Shown: positions 1-8,909, counted from the first letter of the stretch. The stretch is DNA of 58,507 nucleotides from Ruminococcus sp. (GCA_015066935.1 SVNK01000005.1:1-58507), one strand, 5' to 3'. A program made the numbers and translations. Notes: generated from the letters alone by a model not told the origin.

Positions 1-311
<311 letters not shown>

Positions 312-386
312 TTATACCATAATCGTCATAAAATATCAATACTTTAAAGTGGTGAAATCCTGTTTTTTCATAAAGTCGTTAAACGG

Positions 387-536
387 TTATGCCGCTTGTT
401 TCTTAATATCACGCTCTATCAATCGACGCACTACGTCGGAAATATTTTCTTTACAATTGGGTGCGAACTTTACGTTCACGATATATGTCGTATTACCGAT
501 TTTGTATTCGGTTGCAGATGTGATATCCTTTTGCAT
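387..536 (-). CDS. TnpW-family transposon-encoded small protein
   Basis: A 49-residue protein starting MQKDITSATEYKIGNTTY. The core EYKIGNTTYIV, followed by a short segment ending in RRLIERDIKKQ, matches what I remember of the TnpW family found next to serine recombinases and Mob genes in clostridial mobilizable elements; its function is unknown. I chose the internal ATG at 536 over an upstream in-frame start because GGAAGGAGG lies nine bases before it. It sits between the recombinase and relaxase genes on the same strand, so it probably belongs to the same transcription unit. Family assignment is by eye and should be treated as likely, not certain. Confidence 0.7.
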   Translation of the reverse strand: MQKDITSATEYKIGNTTYIVNVKFAPNCKENISDVVRRLIERDIKKQAA

Positions 537-599
537 AAAGTTGAGCCTCCTTCCTTTTAAAAATATGAAAATCATAATTTTATCCCATCCTTTCCCTCG

Positions 600-2081
600 T
601 TATTCCAATTCAGCAGACCGCCTGCGCTGAATTTCCTTATCATTTTCCTCATAATTCGTAAGTCGCTGAACATTGTAAATCAGCGTTTCCATAACGGCAA
701 CATCATCGCCCAACTTTTCCACTTTCGCACGCTCAACCTCGGCGGATTTTTTCAGTTCGTCCAGTTCTCTCTGCCACGCTTTCGGAGTAATTTTTGTTCT
801 GCTGAGCTTATTATCATAAAAAGTTTTCGCCGTCTTAAAGAGCGCAATTTCTCCATAGTGCTTGTCATAAAATTTCTCCTTTTTCTTCGGATTTGTAATA
901 GACTGCCACTCCAGATAAGCCGCCTTGTTTTCCTTGTAACGAGGATAATTGTCAAGCAGTTCTGTCAGTTCCTTGATACGCTTCTGTGTGCCGATAAGCT
1001 TGGATTTATGATTTTTTAGTTCTGATTTTGTTTCAGAATTCTTCTCCGCAAGCTCCGAGAGTGTTCCGATTTTATGCCCCTGCACGAAAGCTATAAGGTA
1101 AGTCAAATCCTTGAACTTTGCAATCTTTTTCAGATTGGAAACGCTGACTCCACGCACTTCATTGAACTTAATTCCGTTATCGTGAAAGCGCATAAGCATT
1201 TCAACGAGGCTGTCCTCTTTCGGAATTTCTTTCATCTTGGCAAGCTCATTATCAAGCACATCAATACGTTTGAGCAGAGCAGAAATTTTTGCGTTTATGG
1301 ACTTGATTTCACGGTTGGTATCGCCCTTGACGGTGCGTATGCCTTTACGCTCCATCTGCGTTGCGGCTACTCCCATATGGACTGTTGGCTTTTCAATTTT
1401 GCCCTGCCTTTCAAAAGAACGGTGGTCTACTTTTTCGATAATGCCTTTTTCAGCAAGTGCGGAATTTATGAAATTTTCCCATTCAGTTCGCCACTCCTCA
1501 GCCTTTTCCCGACTGTTCCAATCGGTAGTCTGAACGGTGCGGCACTTGTAAGTTCGCTTGCGTTTATCATAAATTTTGTTACCGTTCTTATCAAGCAGAT
1601 ATTCTTTCTTCTGCTTGTCACCCCACGTCCCGTCCTCATTGAATGGACGCATTGTCAGCATAATATGAGCGTGGATATTTTTCTGCTCACGGTTTGGATT
1701 GTGAATACAGACATCAGCACACATACCTTTATCAACGAAAGTCTGTTGTGCAAATTCTTTTGCAAGAGAGATACACTCCGTTTCGGAAAGTTCATTCGGC
1801 AGCGCAATTTCAATCTCCCGTGAAAGCTGTGCGTCCTTGGATTTCTCAACAGCTTCGACAGCGTTCCAGAGCATAGAACGGTCTGCATATTCTCTCGGCG
1901 CATTGTCGGGCAGGAGAATTTCTGTGTAAACTACGCCGCCCTTTCGTGTGAAATCGTGAGTAGTTCCGTCATAGTCGTTCGTGAGCTTTTCGCCCGAACG
2001 ATAAGCAGCGGCGGCAACGGCAGACTTACCCTTGCCACGGCTGATAATTTTGATGGAGCAATGATAGATTGCGATTGTCAA
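600..2081 (-). CDS. MobA/MobL-family relaxase
   Basis: A conjugative relaxase that would nick oriT and pilot the single strand during mobilization. The N-terminus IAIYHCSIKIISRGKGKS, then AVAAAAYRSGEKL, is the standard MobQ/MobA-MobL opening. The metal-binding histidine motif is visible in NIHAHIMLTMRP about 170 residues in. The second half is basic and rich in coiled-coil-like Lys/Glu runs, as usual for this family. The start is unclear: an upstream ATG (2171) adds 30 atypical residues. A TTG at 2079-2081 is only two bases from AGGAGG, whereas an ATC codon at 2073-2075 has an ideal eight-base spacing and would put the start at the usual family N-terminus. It follows the DUF3847 gene on the same strand. 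Confidence 0.9.
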   Translation of the reverse strand: MTIAIYHCSIKIISRGKGKSAVAAAAYRSGEKLTNDYDGTTHDFTRKGGVVYTEILLPDNAPREYADRSMLWNAVEAVEKSKDAQLSREIEIALPNELSETECISLAKEFAQQTFVDKGMCADVCIHNPNREQKNIHAHIMLTMRPFNEDGTWGDKQKKEYLLDKNGNKIYDKRKRTYKCRTVQTTDWNSREKAEEWRTEWENFINSALAEKGIIEKVDHRSFERQGKIEKPTVHMGVAATQMERKGIRTVKGDTNREIKSINAKISALLKRIDVLDNELAKMKEIPKEDSLVEMLMRFHDNGIKFNEVRGVSVSNLKKIAKFKDLTYLIAFVQGHKIGTLSELAEKNSETKSELKNHKSKLIGTQKRIKELTELLDNYPRYKENKAAYLEWQSITNPKKKEKFYDKHYGEIALFKTAKTFYDNKLSRTKITPKAWQRELDELKKSAEVERAKVEKLGDDVAVMETLIYNVQRLTNYEENDKEIQRRRSAELE

Positions 2082-2207
2082 AACCTCCTTTCGGCAGTAT
2101 TGCCGATTTCTCCGTTTCCGCAGAAACCGCACATACCACATTTGTGGTATATAAGTGCGCCCTTGTACCAAGGGAAGCAGTATTGCTGAGATTGCAAAAC
2201 AGCTTTT

Positions 2208-2543
2208 TCAAGAATTATCACGCAGACTTTCGGGAAAATGTATGCCCTGTAATCCGCCGGGAAGATTTCCGAAAGCTATTTTTATGATGTGTTTTATCTG
2301 CTCGTTGGTGTAGCTCTCGGCGTCGGGAATAAGACTCTCCAGAATTGCGCCACGCTCAATAAGGCGATGATTGCGGCTGCGACGTTTTTCTTCCTTATAG
2401 CGATTTTTCAGCATATCAAGCTTGTGCTTGTCCTGTGCTTCCTTTTTCGTCAAACGGTCAAGTTCCGCTTGAAGCTTATCACGCTCGGCGAGAGCTTTTT
2501 CGTATTCAGAGTCGATACGGATAAGTGTTTTTTCTTCATTCAT
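2208..2543 (-). CDS. DUF3847-family protein of mobilizable element
   Basis: A 111-residue basic, largely helical protein. The first 55 residues form a charged coiled-coil-like segment (ERDKLQAELDRLTKKE), followed by KRRSRNHRLIERGAILESL, which is the signature I associate with DUF3847 proteins encoded next to MobA/MobL relaxases. The role is unknown; an accessory function in DNA processing is plausible from context only. The start is well supported by TAGGAGGACACCACA before the ATG. It is the first gene of the visible mob block on this strand and lies directly beside the non-coding region with many hairpins. Confidence 0.75.
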   Translation of the reverse strand: MNEEKTLIRIDSEYEKALAERDKLQAELDRLTKKEAQDKHKLDMLKNRYKEEKRRSRNHRLIERGAILESLIPDAESYTNEQIKHIIKIAFGNLPGGLQGIHFPESLRDNS

Positions 2544-2851
2544 TGTGGTGTCCTCCTAAAATAAATTTCAGCAGATTTCTGCCGGCATACGCTTTTGCGT
2601 TATGTAAAGACGGAGGAGTGTTTATAGTAAGGGAGTAACGAATGGTTACATCCTTTGCACTATTTTAATAATAAAATTTCGGAGTTGTACAGCATATTCC
2701 TATTTTTGGAATGTGCCAAGGAGTGAACGTTTCGGAGCTGTTGACAAACCCATATTTTTATAAAATCGGCAACGTAATTACGTCGTTTGCAAGGCATATT
2801 TTTTCTGAAAACCGACTTTGTCAACAGCACCGTTTCGTTCACCCCTTGTGG
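2544..2851. other. Intergenic; possible oriT region
   Basis: No convincing gene. Several short inverted repeats occur (GCAGATTTCTGC near 2572-2583, ACGCTTTTGCGT near 2590-2601, GTAAC/GTTAC near 2635-2647) directly upstream of the mob genes, which is where the oriT of this kind of element usually lies. No known nick sequence could be identified with certainty. The 2660-2842 minus frame looks like chance coding. Confidence 0.3.
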
Positions 2852-3371
2852 GGTGGCAAATTACCACCTCATCATTATTTCTAAGGTCGGATTTCACTAC
2901 CTTTGGATTTCGGGGGGCATCGAAATGATGACTCCTTTAAACCTCTTTTGTTTCGGAGATGGGGGTCCAATTTGGACTCCCATCGGAAATTCGTTTTGCA
3001 TATCAAAGTGCGGATAATTTGTCTACAACTTTCAAAGCACGCTGTAAAACACCGTTCCCTTTATCATAAACCACTGTCGCAGTTTGCGACGGTGGTATGA
3101 ATGGCTCTGTGCCGATTGTAAGGCGTGAAACACTACCCACCTAACGTCGCATTTCACGATGGTATCAAATGTGAAAATCTTGACTTGCTATGGAGTCGCA
3201 AATCACGACGGCATAAAAAGTCATTTTCAGCACTCGCCCTGAAACGGGGCGTGTGTTTTCTCTGCAACCACCGCCCTGATTTAGGGAGGTGGTCTGAACG
3301 GTAAACATTTCGTTCACCGTAGGTATACCCTGAAACGAGGCACACCGAGGACGCCCTAAAATAGGGCGTCC
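2852..3371. repeat. Array of about 12 consecutive short hairpins
   Basis: Successive imperfect palindromes, each with a 5-12 bp stem and a 3-7 nt A/T-rich loop, are centred near 2860, 2893, 2924, 2971, 3083, 3128, 3152, 3200, 3242, 3280, 3309 and 3360. The best are 2958-2984 (GATGGGGGTCC, loop AATTT, GGACTCCCATC), 3070-3096 (ACCACTGTCGC, loop AGTTT, GCGACGGTGGT), 3267-3293 (ACCACCGCCCT, loop GATTT, AGGGAGGTGGT) and 3349-3371 (GGACGCCCT, loop AAAAT, AGGGCGTCC). Stem sequences differ while stem length, loop size and AAAT/ATTT loop character persist. They lack U-tracts, so they are not ordinary terminators. Their role is unknown; they lie beside the mobilizable element. Confidence 0.7.
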
Positions 3372-3412
3372 TTTGAAATAATCACGCTGATATTTTTCAT
3401 AGAATAGCCGAT

Positions 3413-3604
3413 TTGCTTAAATGATACATCAGCTATTTCAAGCAAAACAAAAAGCCGTTACACTCACACAACTACAACAAGCCAGACCCAACAGTTTTTC
3501 TGATGAGCCAGACTTATTCGATTGTTATGTTAGTGTAACGGCTTTAAATCTCCGTTATCATTCGGCTAAAAAATTACAGCCGACCGCCTGAGCAAAATTG
3601 CTCG
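3413..3604. repeat. Long inverted repeat and further hairpins
   Basis: AAAGCCGTTACACT at 3451-3464 is perfectly repeated in inverted orientation at 3532-3545, with partial pairing continuing inward. The intervening segment carries the direct repeat AGCCAGAC twice (near 3480 and 3506). Flanking it are TTGCTTAAAT with ATTTCAAGCAA (3413-3445), TCGGCT with AGCCGA (about 3563-3584) and the palindrome GAGCAAAATTGCTC. This continues the hairpin-rich region and may mark a terminus, an origin or a strong secondary structure of the mobile element. Confidence 0.6.
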
Positions 3605-4039
3605 GCACAATATATACGCTACTCTTGATAGAGTGCAAAATGCAAGAACACTCGTTCTGCTACGTTTCCTATTTTACAACATTATTCGATTTTTGTCAAC
3701 CCTAAAATTCCAAGAAAATTGCGTAACCAAGCCATTTCCAAGCTGTGATATAGCGGTGGAGTAATAGGGATTGGTTTTAATTTTCTGCATAATTTCTGAG
3801 AAAAATAAATATGCTGTATCATTTTTGAAACAGGTAGTGGGTGGAGATAACTCCAAAATTTTCACAAAAATTTCACATTTAAAATTGAGGTATGGCTCTG
3901 ATTTTTGAAAAATAGGACAAGTGCGTAACGAACTGCGTTAGAGTTGTCTCCACCTGTGTGTAGGGTTGGAGATGGTAAGATAATGCACATTTTATTACCC
4001 ACCGCATAAAATAAAATCAAGAAAAAGTTTCCAAACCTA
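3605..4039. other. AT-rich intergenic stretch without gene
   Basis: No reading frame with a plausible start and ribosome binding site, no RNA motif recognised. The right boundary of the mobilizable element should fall somewhere here or in the hairpin region, because the trp operon promoter begins at 4040. I could not identify the boundary. Confidence 0.4.
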
Positions 4040-4068
4040 TTGACAAAGTAGGTTGGAAGTGCTATACT
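4040..4068 (+). promoter_or_regulatory. Promoter of the trp operon
   Basis: TTGACA at 4040-4045 and TATACT at 4063-4068 are separated by 17 bases, near-consensus for the housekeeping sigma factor. Transcription would start about 4075, just before the T-box leader. Confidence 0.85.
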
Positions 4069-4076
4069 GTAAAAAA

Positions 4077-4407
4077 ATAAATATTCGAAACCGTTGAGAC
4101 GGAGATAACGGCAATGATGCCTTTACAGAGAACCTGTGGTGCTGAGAGTCAGGTAAGAAACAAGTTGTCAAATGGACCGTTGAGGGCGCAGTCAAATGTG
4201 AGGCAGTAAACTGCTGATGCACAGAGTATTCTGCGACGTGTTGGCATACGTCAGTTGTCGGGAGTGTGTTGGCACTCTGCTAAGCGCACAGGGTCGTTCC
4301 TGTGAATCAAGGTGGCACCGCGGATACGGGCAAGTTATATATATTTGCAGCTATTCGTCCTTGGCAGAATTGTATTTTTATGAAATTCTGTCAGGGGCGT
4401 TTTTGTT
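4077..4407 (+). promoter_or_regulatory. Tryptophan T-box leader with intrinsic terminator
   Basis: The T-box sequence AAGGTGGCACCGCGG lies at 4309-4323. Its bulge TGGC (4313-4316) is complementary to the GCCA end expected of uncharged tRNA-Trp (discriminator G). A TGG specifier codon is present at 4173-4175 in the Stem I region, and an AGAGA motif lies upstream. CAAGG (4308-4312) can pair with CCTTG (4359-4363) to form the antiterminator. The competing terminator is 4356-4371 paired with 4384-4399 (16 bp with G-U wobbles) followed by TTTTT. Uncharged tRNA-Trp should stabilise the antiterminator and allow transcription of trpE onward. An unusual second terminator follows and is listed separately. 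Confidence 0.92.
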
Positions 4408-4418
4408 TGTGCACAGCG

Positions 4419-4455
4419 AAAGCTCTTCTGACAGAATCAGAGGAGCTTTTTGTTT
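4419..4455 (+). terminator. Second, tandem terminator before trpE
   Basis: A 13-bp hairpin (4419-4431 with 4437-4449, loop CAGAA) followed by a U-rich run ending at 4455, only 17 bases before the trpE ATG. Its 5' arm and loop contain CTGACAGAAT (4428-4437), the exact complement of ATTCTGTCAG (4385-4394) in the 3' arm of the preceding T-box terminator. Opening the first terminator could therefore also open this one. Confidence 0.75.
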
Positions 4456-4471
4456 TACACGGAGGTGCATT

Positions 4472-5935
4472 ATGAAATTTTTACCCGATATTGAAGAAAT
4501 AAAAAATGTTGCAGCAAGCGGAAAATACAATATCATTCCCGTAAGCTGTGAAATACTTTCAGATATCTGTACGCCCATTGAAGCTATGCAGAAACTGAAA
4601 AATATATCATCTCATTGCTATATGCTTGAATCGGCAGCGGCAAATGAAAAGTGGGGACGCTACACGTTTCTTGGTTTCGACCCGAAGCTTGAAATCACCT
4701 GCAAGGGCGAGGATATGAAAATCGGTGATGTAAGGCTTAAATCTGATAATCCCGATGAACATATCAGACAGCTTATGTCGGAATATAAAAGTCCGAAATT
4801 CGATTATCTCCCTTCTTTTACAGGCGGACTTGTCGGCTATTTTTCATACGATTATCTCGGATATTCCGAGCCGACTGTACGAAACAGTGCAGAGGATACC
4901 GAGAATTTCAAGGACGTTGACCTTATGCTTTTTGATAAGGTTATTGCCTTTGACAATGTCAGTCAGAAAATTATTCTCATTGTGAATATGCCGCTTAATG
5001 ATATTGAAACAAACTACAATAAAGCGGTTTATGAATTGAAAAAGCTTATTGAGCTTATCCGCACAGGCGATAAGAAAATCGAGTGCGGACATTTAACAGG
5101 AGAGATTAAACCGCTTTTTGATAAGGAACAGTTCTGCAATATGGTTGTAAAGGCAAAGCATCACATTCATGAGGGTGATATTTTCCAGATTGTCCTGTCA
5201 AACCGTCTTTCTGCACCCTTTGAGGGGAGCCTGTTGAATACCTACCGTGTACTGCGGACACTCAATCCGTCACCGTATATGTTCTATCTTTCAGGGACTG
5301 ACGTGGAGGTTGCAGGTGCTTCTCCCGAAACACTTGTCAAGCTGGAAAACGGCGTACTCCACACCTTTCCCCTTGCAGGAACGCGTCCGAGAGGTAAAAC
5401 CGAAACTGAGGACAAAGCGCTTGAAGCGGAACTGCTTGCTGACGAAAAGGAACTTGCAGAGCATAATATGCTTGTGGATTTAGGCAGAAACGATTTGGGC
5501 AAAATCAGCAAATTCGGTACGGTTGAGGTTGAGAAGCTCCGCAGTATAGAGCGTTATTCCCACGTTATGCACATCGGCTCAACCGTAAGAGGAGAAATCC
5601 GTGAGGACTGTGACGCACTTGACGCAGTAAGCGCCGTGCTCCCCGCAGGAACGCTTTCGGGTGCACCGAAAATAAGAGCCTGTCAGCTAATCGGAGAGCT
5701 TGAAAACAACAAGCGTGGAATTTACGGCGGAGCAATCGGATACATTGACTTTACGGGAAATCTCGACGTTTGTATTGCAATACGGATTGCCTACAAGAAA
5801 AACGGAAAGGTGTTCATCAGAAGCGGTGCAGGTATCGTGGCGGACTCTGTTCCCGAAAATGAATATCAGGAATGCATAAACAAAGCGGCGGCAGTAGTGA
5901 ATGCTCTAAAAATAGCAGAGGAGGCGGATTTATGA
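4472..5935 (+). CDS. trpE: Anthranilate synthase component I
   Basis: Converts chorismate plus ammonia or glutamine to anthranilate, the first step of tryptophan synthesis, together with TrpG. The 487-residue product has the N-terminal LES tryptophan-binding motif (about residues 52-54, MLESAAANEKWGRY), the chorismate-binding C-terminal half with FPLAGTRPRG, DLGRNDLGKISKFG, LPAGTLSGAPKIRA and the closing IRSGAGIVADSVPENEYQE. Feedback inhibition by tryptophan is therefore likely. The start is the ATG at 4472, preceded by CACGGAGG; the longer open frame reaching back to 4217 crosses the T-box leader and is not coding. It is the first gene of trpEGDCFBA and overlaps trpG by four bases (ATGA). 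Confidence 0.98.
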   Translation: MKFLPDIEEIKNVAASGKYNIIPVSCEILSDICTPIEAMQKLKNISSHCYMLESAAANEKWGRYTFLGFDPKLEITCKGEDMKIGDVRLKSDNPDEHIRQLMSEYKSPKFDYLPSFTGGLVGYFSYDYLGYSEPTVRNSAEDTENFKDVDLMLFDKVIAFDNVSQKIILIVNMPLNDIETNYNKAVYELKKLIELIRTGDKKIECGHLTGEIKPLFDKEQFCNMVVKAKHHIHEGDIFQIVLSNRLSAPFEGSLLNTYRVLRTLNPSPYMFYLSGTDVEVAGASPETLVKLENGVLHTFPLAGTRPRGKTETEDKALEAELLADEKELAEHNMLVDLGRNDLGKISKFGTVEVEKLRSIERYSHVMHIGSTVRGEIREDCDALDAVSAVLPAGTLSGAPKIRACQLIGELENNKRGIYGGAIGYIDFTGNLDVCIAIRIAYKKNGKVFIRSGAGIVADSVPENEYQECINKAAAVVNALKIAEEADL

Positions 5936-6504
5936 TACTTCTCATTGATAATTATGACAGCTTTTCATATAACCTTTATCAGCTTATCGGAGAAATTACG
6001 CCAGATATAAAGGTGATAAGAAACGATGAGCTTCGCACAGATGAAATACGGGGACTTCACCCCGAAAAAGTAATTCTCTCTCCGGGCCCCGGCAGACCTG
6101 ATGATGCAGGAGTAACTCTTACCATTGCGAAAACGCTTGCAAGAAGCGTGCCGACATTGGGCGTTTGTCTTGGACATCAGGCGATATGTGCGGCATACGG
6201 TGGCGAGGTAACTTACGCAAAACAGCTTATGCACGGCAAACAATCGGAAATAAAGCTTGATACGGAATGTATGTTGTTCGACGGCATTCCCGAAAGAATA
6301 AAGGTGGCAAGATACCATTCTCTTGCGGCAAATCCCAAAGCCCTGCCTGACTGCCTTAAAGTTACAGCTGTAACCGATGATGGCGAAATTATGGCAGTAC
6401 AGCACAAGGATTATCCCATTTTCGGCGTGCAGTTTCACCCCGAATCAATAATGACGGAATACGGCAGACAAATGCTTTTGAACTTCGTGAAAGGAGATTT
6501 CTGA
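5932..6504 (+). CDS. trpG: Anthranilate synthase component II (glutamine amidotransferase)
   Basis: Supplies ammonia from glutamine to TrpE. The 190-residue product has the class I amidotransferase triad: Cys79 in GVCLGHQAI, and the His-Glu pair in [11 protein letters not shown]. The N-terminal [13 protein letters not shown] and [11 protein letters not shown] are classical. Starting at 5932 gives a normal family N-terminus, the ORF upstream of it lies inside trpE. The ATGA overlap with trpE implies translational coupling. It is free-standing, not fused to trpD as in some bacteria. Confidence 0.97.
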   Translation: MILLIDNYDSFSYNLYQLIGEITPDIKVIRNDELRTDEIRGLHPEKVILSPGPGRPDDAGVTLTIAKTLARSVPTLGVCLGHQAICAAYGGEVTYAKQLMHGKQSEIKLDTECMLFDGIPERIKVARYHSLAANPKALPDCLKVTAVTDDGEIMAVQHKDYPIFGVQFHPESIMTEYGRQMLLNFVKGDF

Positions 6505-6505
6505 T

Positions 6506-7522
6506 ATAATTAAGGAAGCAATAGTAAAAATTGTAGATAAGCAGGACTTGACATACGATGAGGCATACACGGTAATTACCGAAATTATGAGCGGCGAAAC
6601 AACACCAACACAGAATGCGGCATTTCTTGCAGCACTTTCCACCAAAAGCACCAAAGCCGAAACTATCGAAGAAATAACAGGCTGTGCGGCGGCTATGCGT
6701 GACAAGGCGACAAAGCTCACGCACAACCTTGATGTTATGGAAATTGTAGGCACAGGCGGCGACAACGCACACAGCTTCAATATTTCCACCACAACAGCTA
6801 TTGTCTGTGCGGCGGCAGGACTTAGAATTGCAAAGCATGGCAATCGTGCGGCTTCCTCCGACTGCGGAACAGCGGATTGCCTTGAAGCGCTTGGGGTCAA
6901 CATAAACCTTGAGCCTGAAAAGTGTCTTGAATTGCTTGAAAAGGTAGGTTTCTGCTTCTTTTTTGCACAGAAATACCACACCTCAATGAAGTATGTGGGC
7001 GGTATCAGAAAAGAACTTGGTATCCGCACGGTGTTCAACATTTTAGGTCCCCTTACAAACCCTGCAAGTCCTCAAAGACAGCTTCTTGGAGTTTATGACC
7101 CGTCGCTTGTTGAGCCGCTTGCACAGGTACTTATGAAGCTTGGCGTGAAAAAAGGTATGGTTGTTTACGGTCAGGATAAGCTTGATGAAATCTCGCTTTG
7201 CGCCCCCACAACTGTTTCCGAGTTCAAGGACGGCTGGTTCAGGACTTATGAAATCACTCCCGAACAGTTCGGCTTTGAACGCTGTACCCGTGAGGATTTA
7301 CAGGGCGGCAAGCCTGCTGAAAATGCGGAAATCACACGCAGTATACTCAGTGGCGAAAAGAGGCACAGAAGAAATGCTGTTCTGCTGAATGCAGGTGCGG
7401 CACTTTGCATAGGCGAAAAGGCTGAAACGATTGCTGACGGAATAAAGCTTGCCGAAGAGATTATCGACAGCGGAAAGGCAATGGAAACTCTTGAAATACT
7501 GATAGAGCTTTCAAATTCGTGA
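6506..7522 (+). CDS. trpD: Anthranilate phosphoribosyltransferase
   Basis: Transfers phosphoribosyl from PRPP to anthranilate. Diagnostic motifs are [15 protein letters not shown] (PRPP/anthranilate loop), [15 protein letters not shown], and [12 protein letters not shown]. The start is odd: no ATG, GTG or TTG is found where the family normally begins. The codons from 6506 read ATA ATT AAG GAA GCA, matching the usual MIKEA opening with ATA in place of ATG, and AAAGGAG lies nine bases upstream. The first conventional start, TTG at 6548, would delete the first 14 residues of the N-terminal helix. I therefore place the start at 6506 with an ATA codon, or ATT at 6509. It begins one base after trpG ends. 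Confidence 0.93.
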   Translation: MIKEAIVKIVDKQDLTYDEAYTVITEIMSGETTPTQNAAFLAALSTKSTKAETIEEITGCAAAMRDKATKLTHNLDVMEIVGTGGDNAHSFNISTTTAIVCAAAGLRIAKHGNRAASSDCGTADCLEALGVNINLEPEKCLELLEKVGFCFFFAQKYHTSMKYVGGIRKELGIRTVFNILGPLTNPASPQRQLLGVYDPSLVEPLAQVLMKLGVKKGMVVYGQDKLDEISLCAPTTVSEFKDGWFRTYEITPEQFGFERCTREDLQGGKPAENAEITRSILSGEKRHRRNAVLLNAGAALCIGEKAETIADGIKLAEEIIDSGKAMETLEILIELSNS

Positions 7523-7530
7523 GGTGAATT

Positions 7531-8310
7531 ATGACAATACTTGATAAGCTTGCCGAACACGCTTTTGAACGTGTAAAAGCGGCAAAAAAGAGCGTTTCGC
7601 TTGATGAAATAAAAAGCTGTGCATTTACTTTCCCGAAAGGTGACTTTGAGTTTGAAAAAGCACTCCGCAAGCCTGATATTTCCTTTATCTGCGAGTGCAA
7701 AAAGGCTTCTCCCTCAAAGGGTATTATTGCAGAGGATTTTCCCTATCTTGAAATTGCAAAGGAATACAAAAAGGCAGGTGCAGACTGCATTTCCGTGTTA
7801 ACCGAGCCGAAATGGTTTCTCGGCAGTGACAGTTATCTGAAAGAGATTGCGGCGGCTGTTTCAGTTCCTTGTCTGCGAAAAGATTTTACTGTCAGCGATT
7901 ATCAGATTTACGAGGCAATATTACTCGGAGCAAAGGCTGTACTTCTGATTTGCTCCATTCTTTCGGCAGAGCAAATCAGGGAATATATCGGAATATGCGA
8001 CAGGCTCGGGATTTCTGCACTTGTTGAAGCACACGACGAAAGCGAGGTTAAGCTTGCAGTAAATTCGGGTGCAAGGATTATCGGAGTAAATAACCGAAAT
8101 CTAAAGGATTTTTCCGTTGATACGGATAACAGCAGACGTATGAGAGAGCTCGTGCCGAAGAATATAATCTTTGTGTCGGAAAGCGGTGTACAGACAGCAG
8201 CGGATGTGCAGAAACTCCATGAAATCGGAGCGGATGCTGTGCTTGTCGGAGAAACGCTTATGCGTGCGGAAAATAAGAAAGCAAAGCTTTCGGAGCTTCG
8301 TGGTGTATGA
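7531..8310 (+). CDS. trpC: Indole-3-glycerol-phosphate synthase
   Basis: Ring-closing step giving indole-3-glycerol phosphate. The 259-residue beta/alpha barrel shows FICECKKASPSKGII (catalytic Lys pair), the active-site region LTEPKWFLGS, CLRKDFTV, GVNNRNLKDFSVD and VSESGVQT. AGGTGAATT precedes the ATG, eight bases after trpD. The last codons overlap trpF (ATGA), a sign of coupled translation. Not fused to trpF. Confidence 0.97.
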   Translation: MTILDKLAEHAFERVKAAKKSVSLDEIKSCAFTFPKGDFEFEKALRKPDISFICECKKASPSKGIIAEDFPYLEIAKEYKKAGADCISVLTEPKWFLGSDSYLKEIAAAVSVPCLRKDFTVSDYQIYEAILLGAKAVLLICSILSAEQIREYIGICDRLGISALVEAHDESEVKLAVNSGARIIGVNNRNLKDFSVDTDNSRRMRELVPKNIIFVSESGVQTAADVQKLHEIGADAVLVGETLMRAENKKAKLSELRGV

Positions 8311-8906
8311 CAAAAATCAAGCTTTGCGGACTTACCCGTCCCTGTGATATTGAATGTGTAAACGAGCTGTTGCCTGAATATATCGGTTTTGTTTTTGCAC
8401 CGAAAAGCAGACGGTATATTTCTCCCGAAAAGGCTGAAGTTCTGAGAGAACATCTTGATGACAGAATTACACCTGTGGGAGTTTTCGTTGACGAAAAAAT
8501 TGAGGTAATTGCAGATTTGATAAAACGTAAAATCATTGACATTGTTCAGCTTCACGGTAATGAGAGTGAAAAATATATCACCGGTTTGCGGAGGGTAATT
8601 GACTGCCCTGTAATCAAAGCTTTTCGGATTGAAAGTGAGGCTGATATTGTCAGCGCAAACAATTCCTCCGCAGATTATATTCTGCTTGATTCGGGCGGCG
8701 GTACGGGAAAAGTTTTTGACCACTTGCTTTTGAAAGATATTGCAAGACCGTATTTTCTTGCAGGGGGACTTACCCCCGAAAACGTGGAAACAGCAGTAAA
8801 ACAGCTTAAATCATTTGCTGTTGATGTAAGCTCCTCCCTTGAAACAGATGGATTTAAAGATAAAATAAAAATGACAGCCTTTGTTAATGCTGTCAGAAAG
8901 GACTGA
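8307..8906 (+). CDS. trpF: Phosphoribosylanthranilate isomerase
   Basis: Amadori isomerisation of phosphoribosylanthranilate. The 199-residue protein has KLCGLTRPCDI (catalytic Cys), IGFVFAPKSRRY, VGVFVDE, VQLHGNES, LLDSGGGTGKVFDH (catalytic Asp) and LAGGLTPENV, all standard. It overlaps trpC by four bases and is followed three bases later by trpB, so it is a central member of the operon. Confidence 0.97.
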   Translation: MTKIKLCGLTRPCDIECVNELLPEYIGFVFAPKSRRYISPEKAEVLREHLDDRITPVGVFVDEKIEVIADLIKRKIIDIVQLHGNESEKYITGLRRVIDCPVIKAFRIESEADIVSANNSSADYILLDSGGGTGKVFDHLLLKDIARPYFLAGGLTPENVETAVKQLKSFAVDVSSSLETDGFKDKIKMTAFVNAVRKD

Positions 8907-8909
8907 ATT

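Noticed and set aside
1074..1823. 249-codon plus-strand open frame within the relaxase gene
   Set aside because: Antisense shadow; the relaxase on the minus strand has family motifs throughout this interval.
2852..3371. CRISPR array
   Set aside because: Units are not identical, spacing varies from 24 to 48 bases or more, and no cas genes are present.
2852..3371. Integron attC array
   Set aside because: No cassette genes between the palindromes, no consistent GTTRRRY core sites and no integron integrase in the window.
4217..4471. N-terminal extension of TrpE
   Set aside because: The extra frame runs through the T-box and its terminators; the ATG at 4472 has a proper ribosome binding site.
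7908..8723. 271-codon minus-strand open frame across trpC and trpF
   Set aside because: Opposes two unmistakable trp genes and crosses their junction; composition is that of an antisense shadow.
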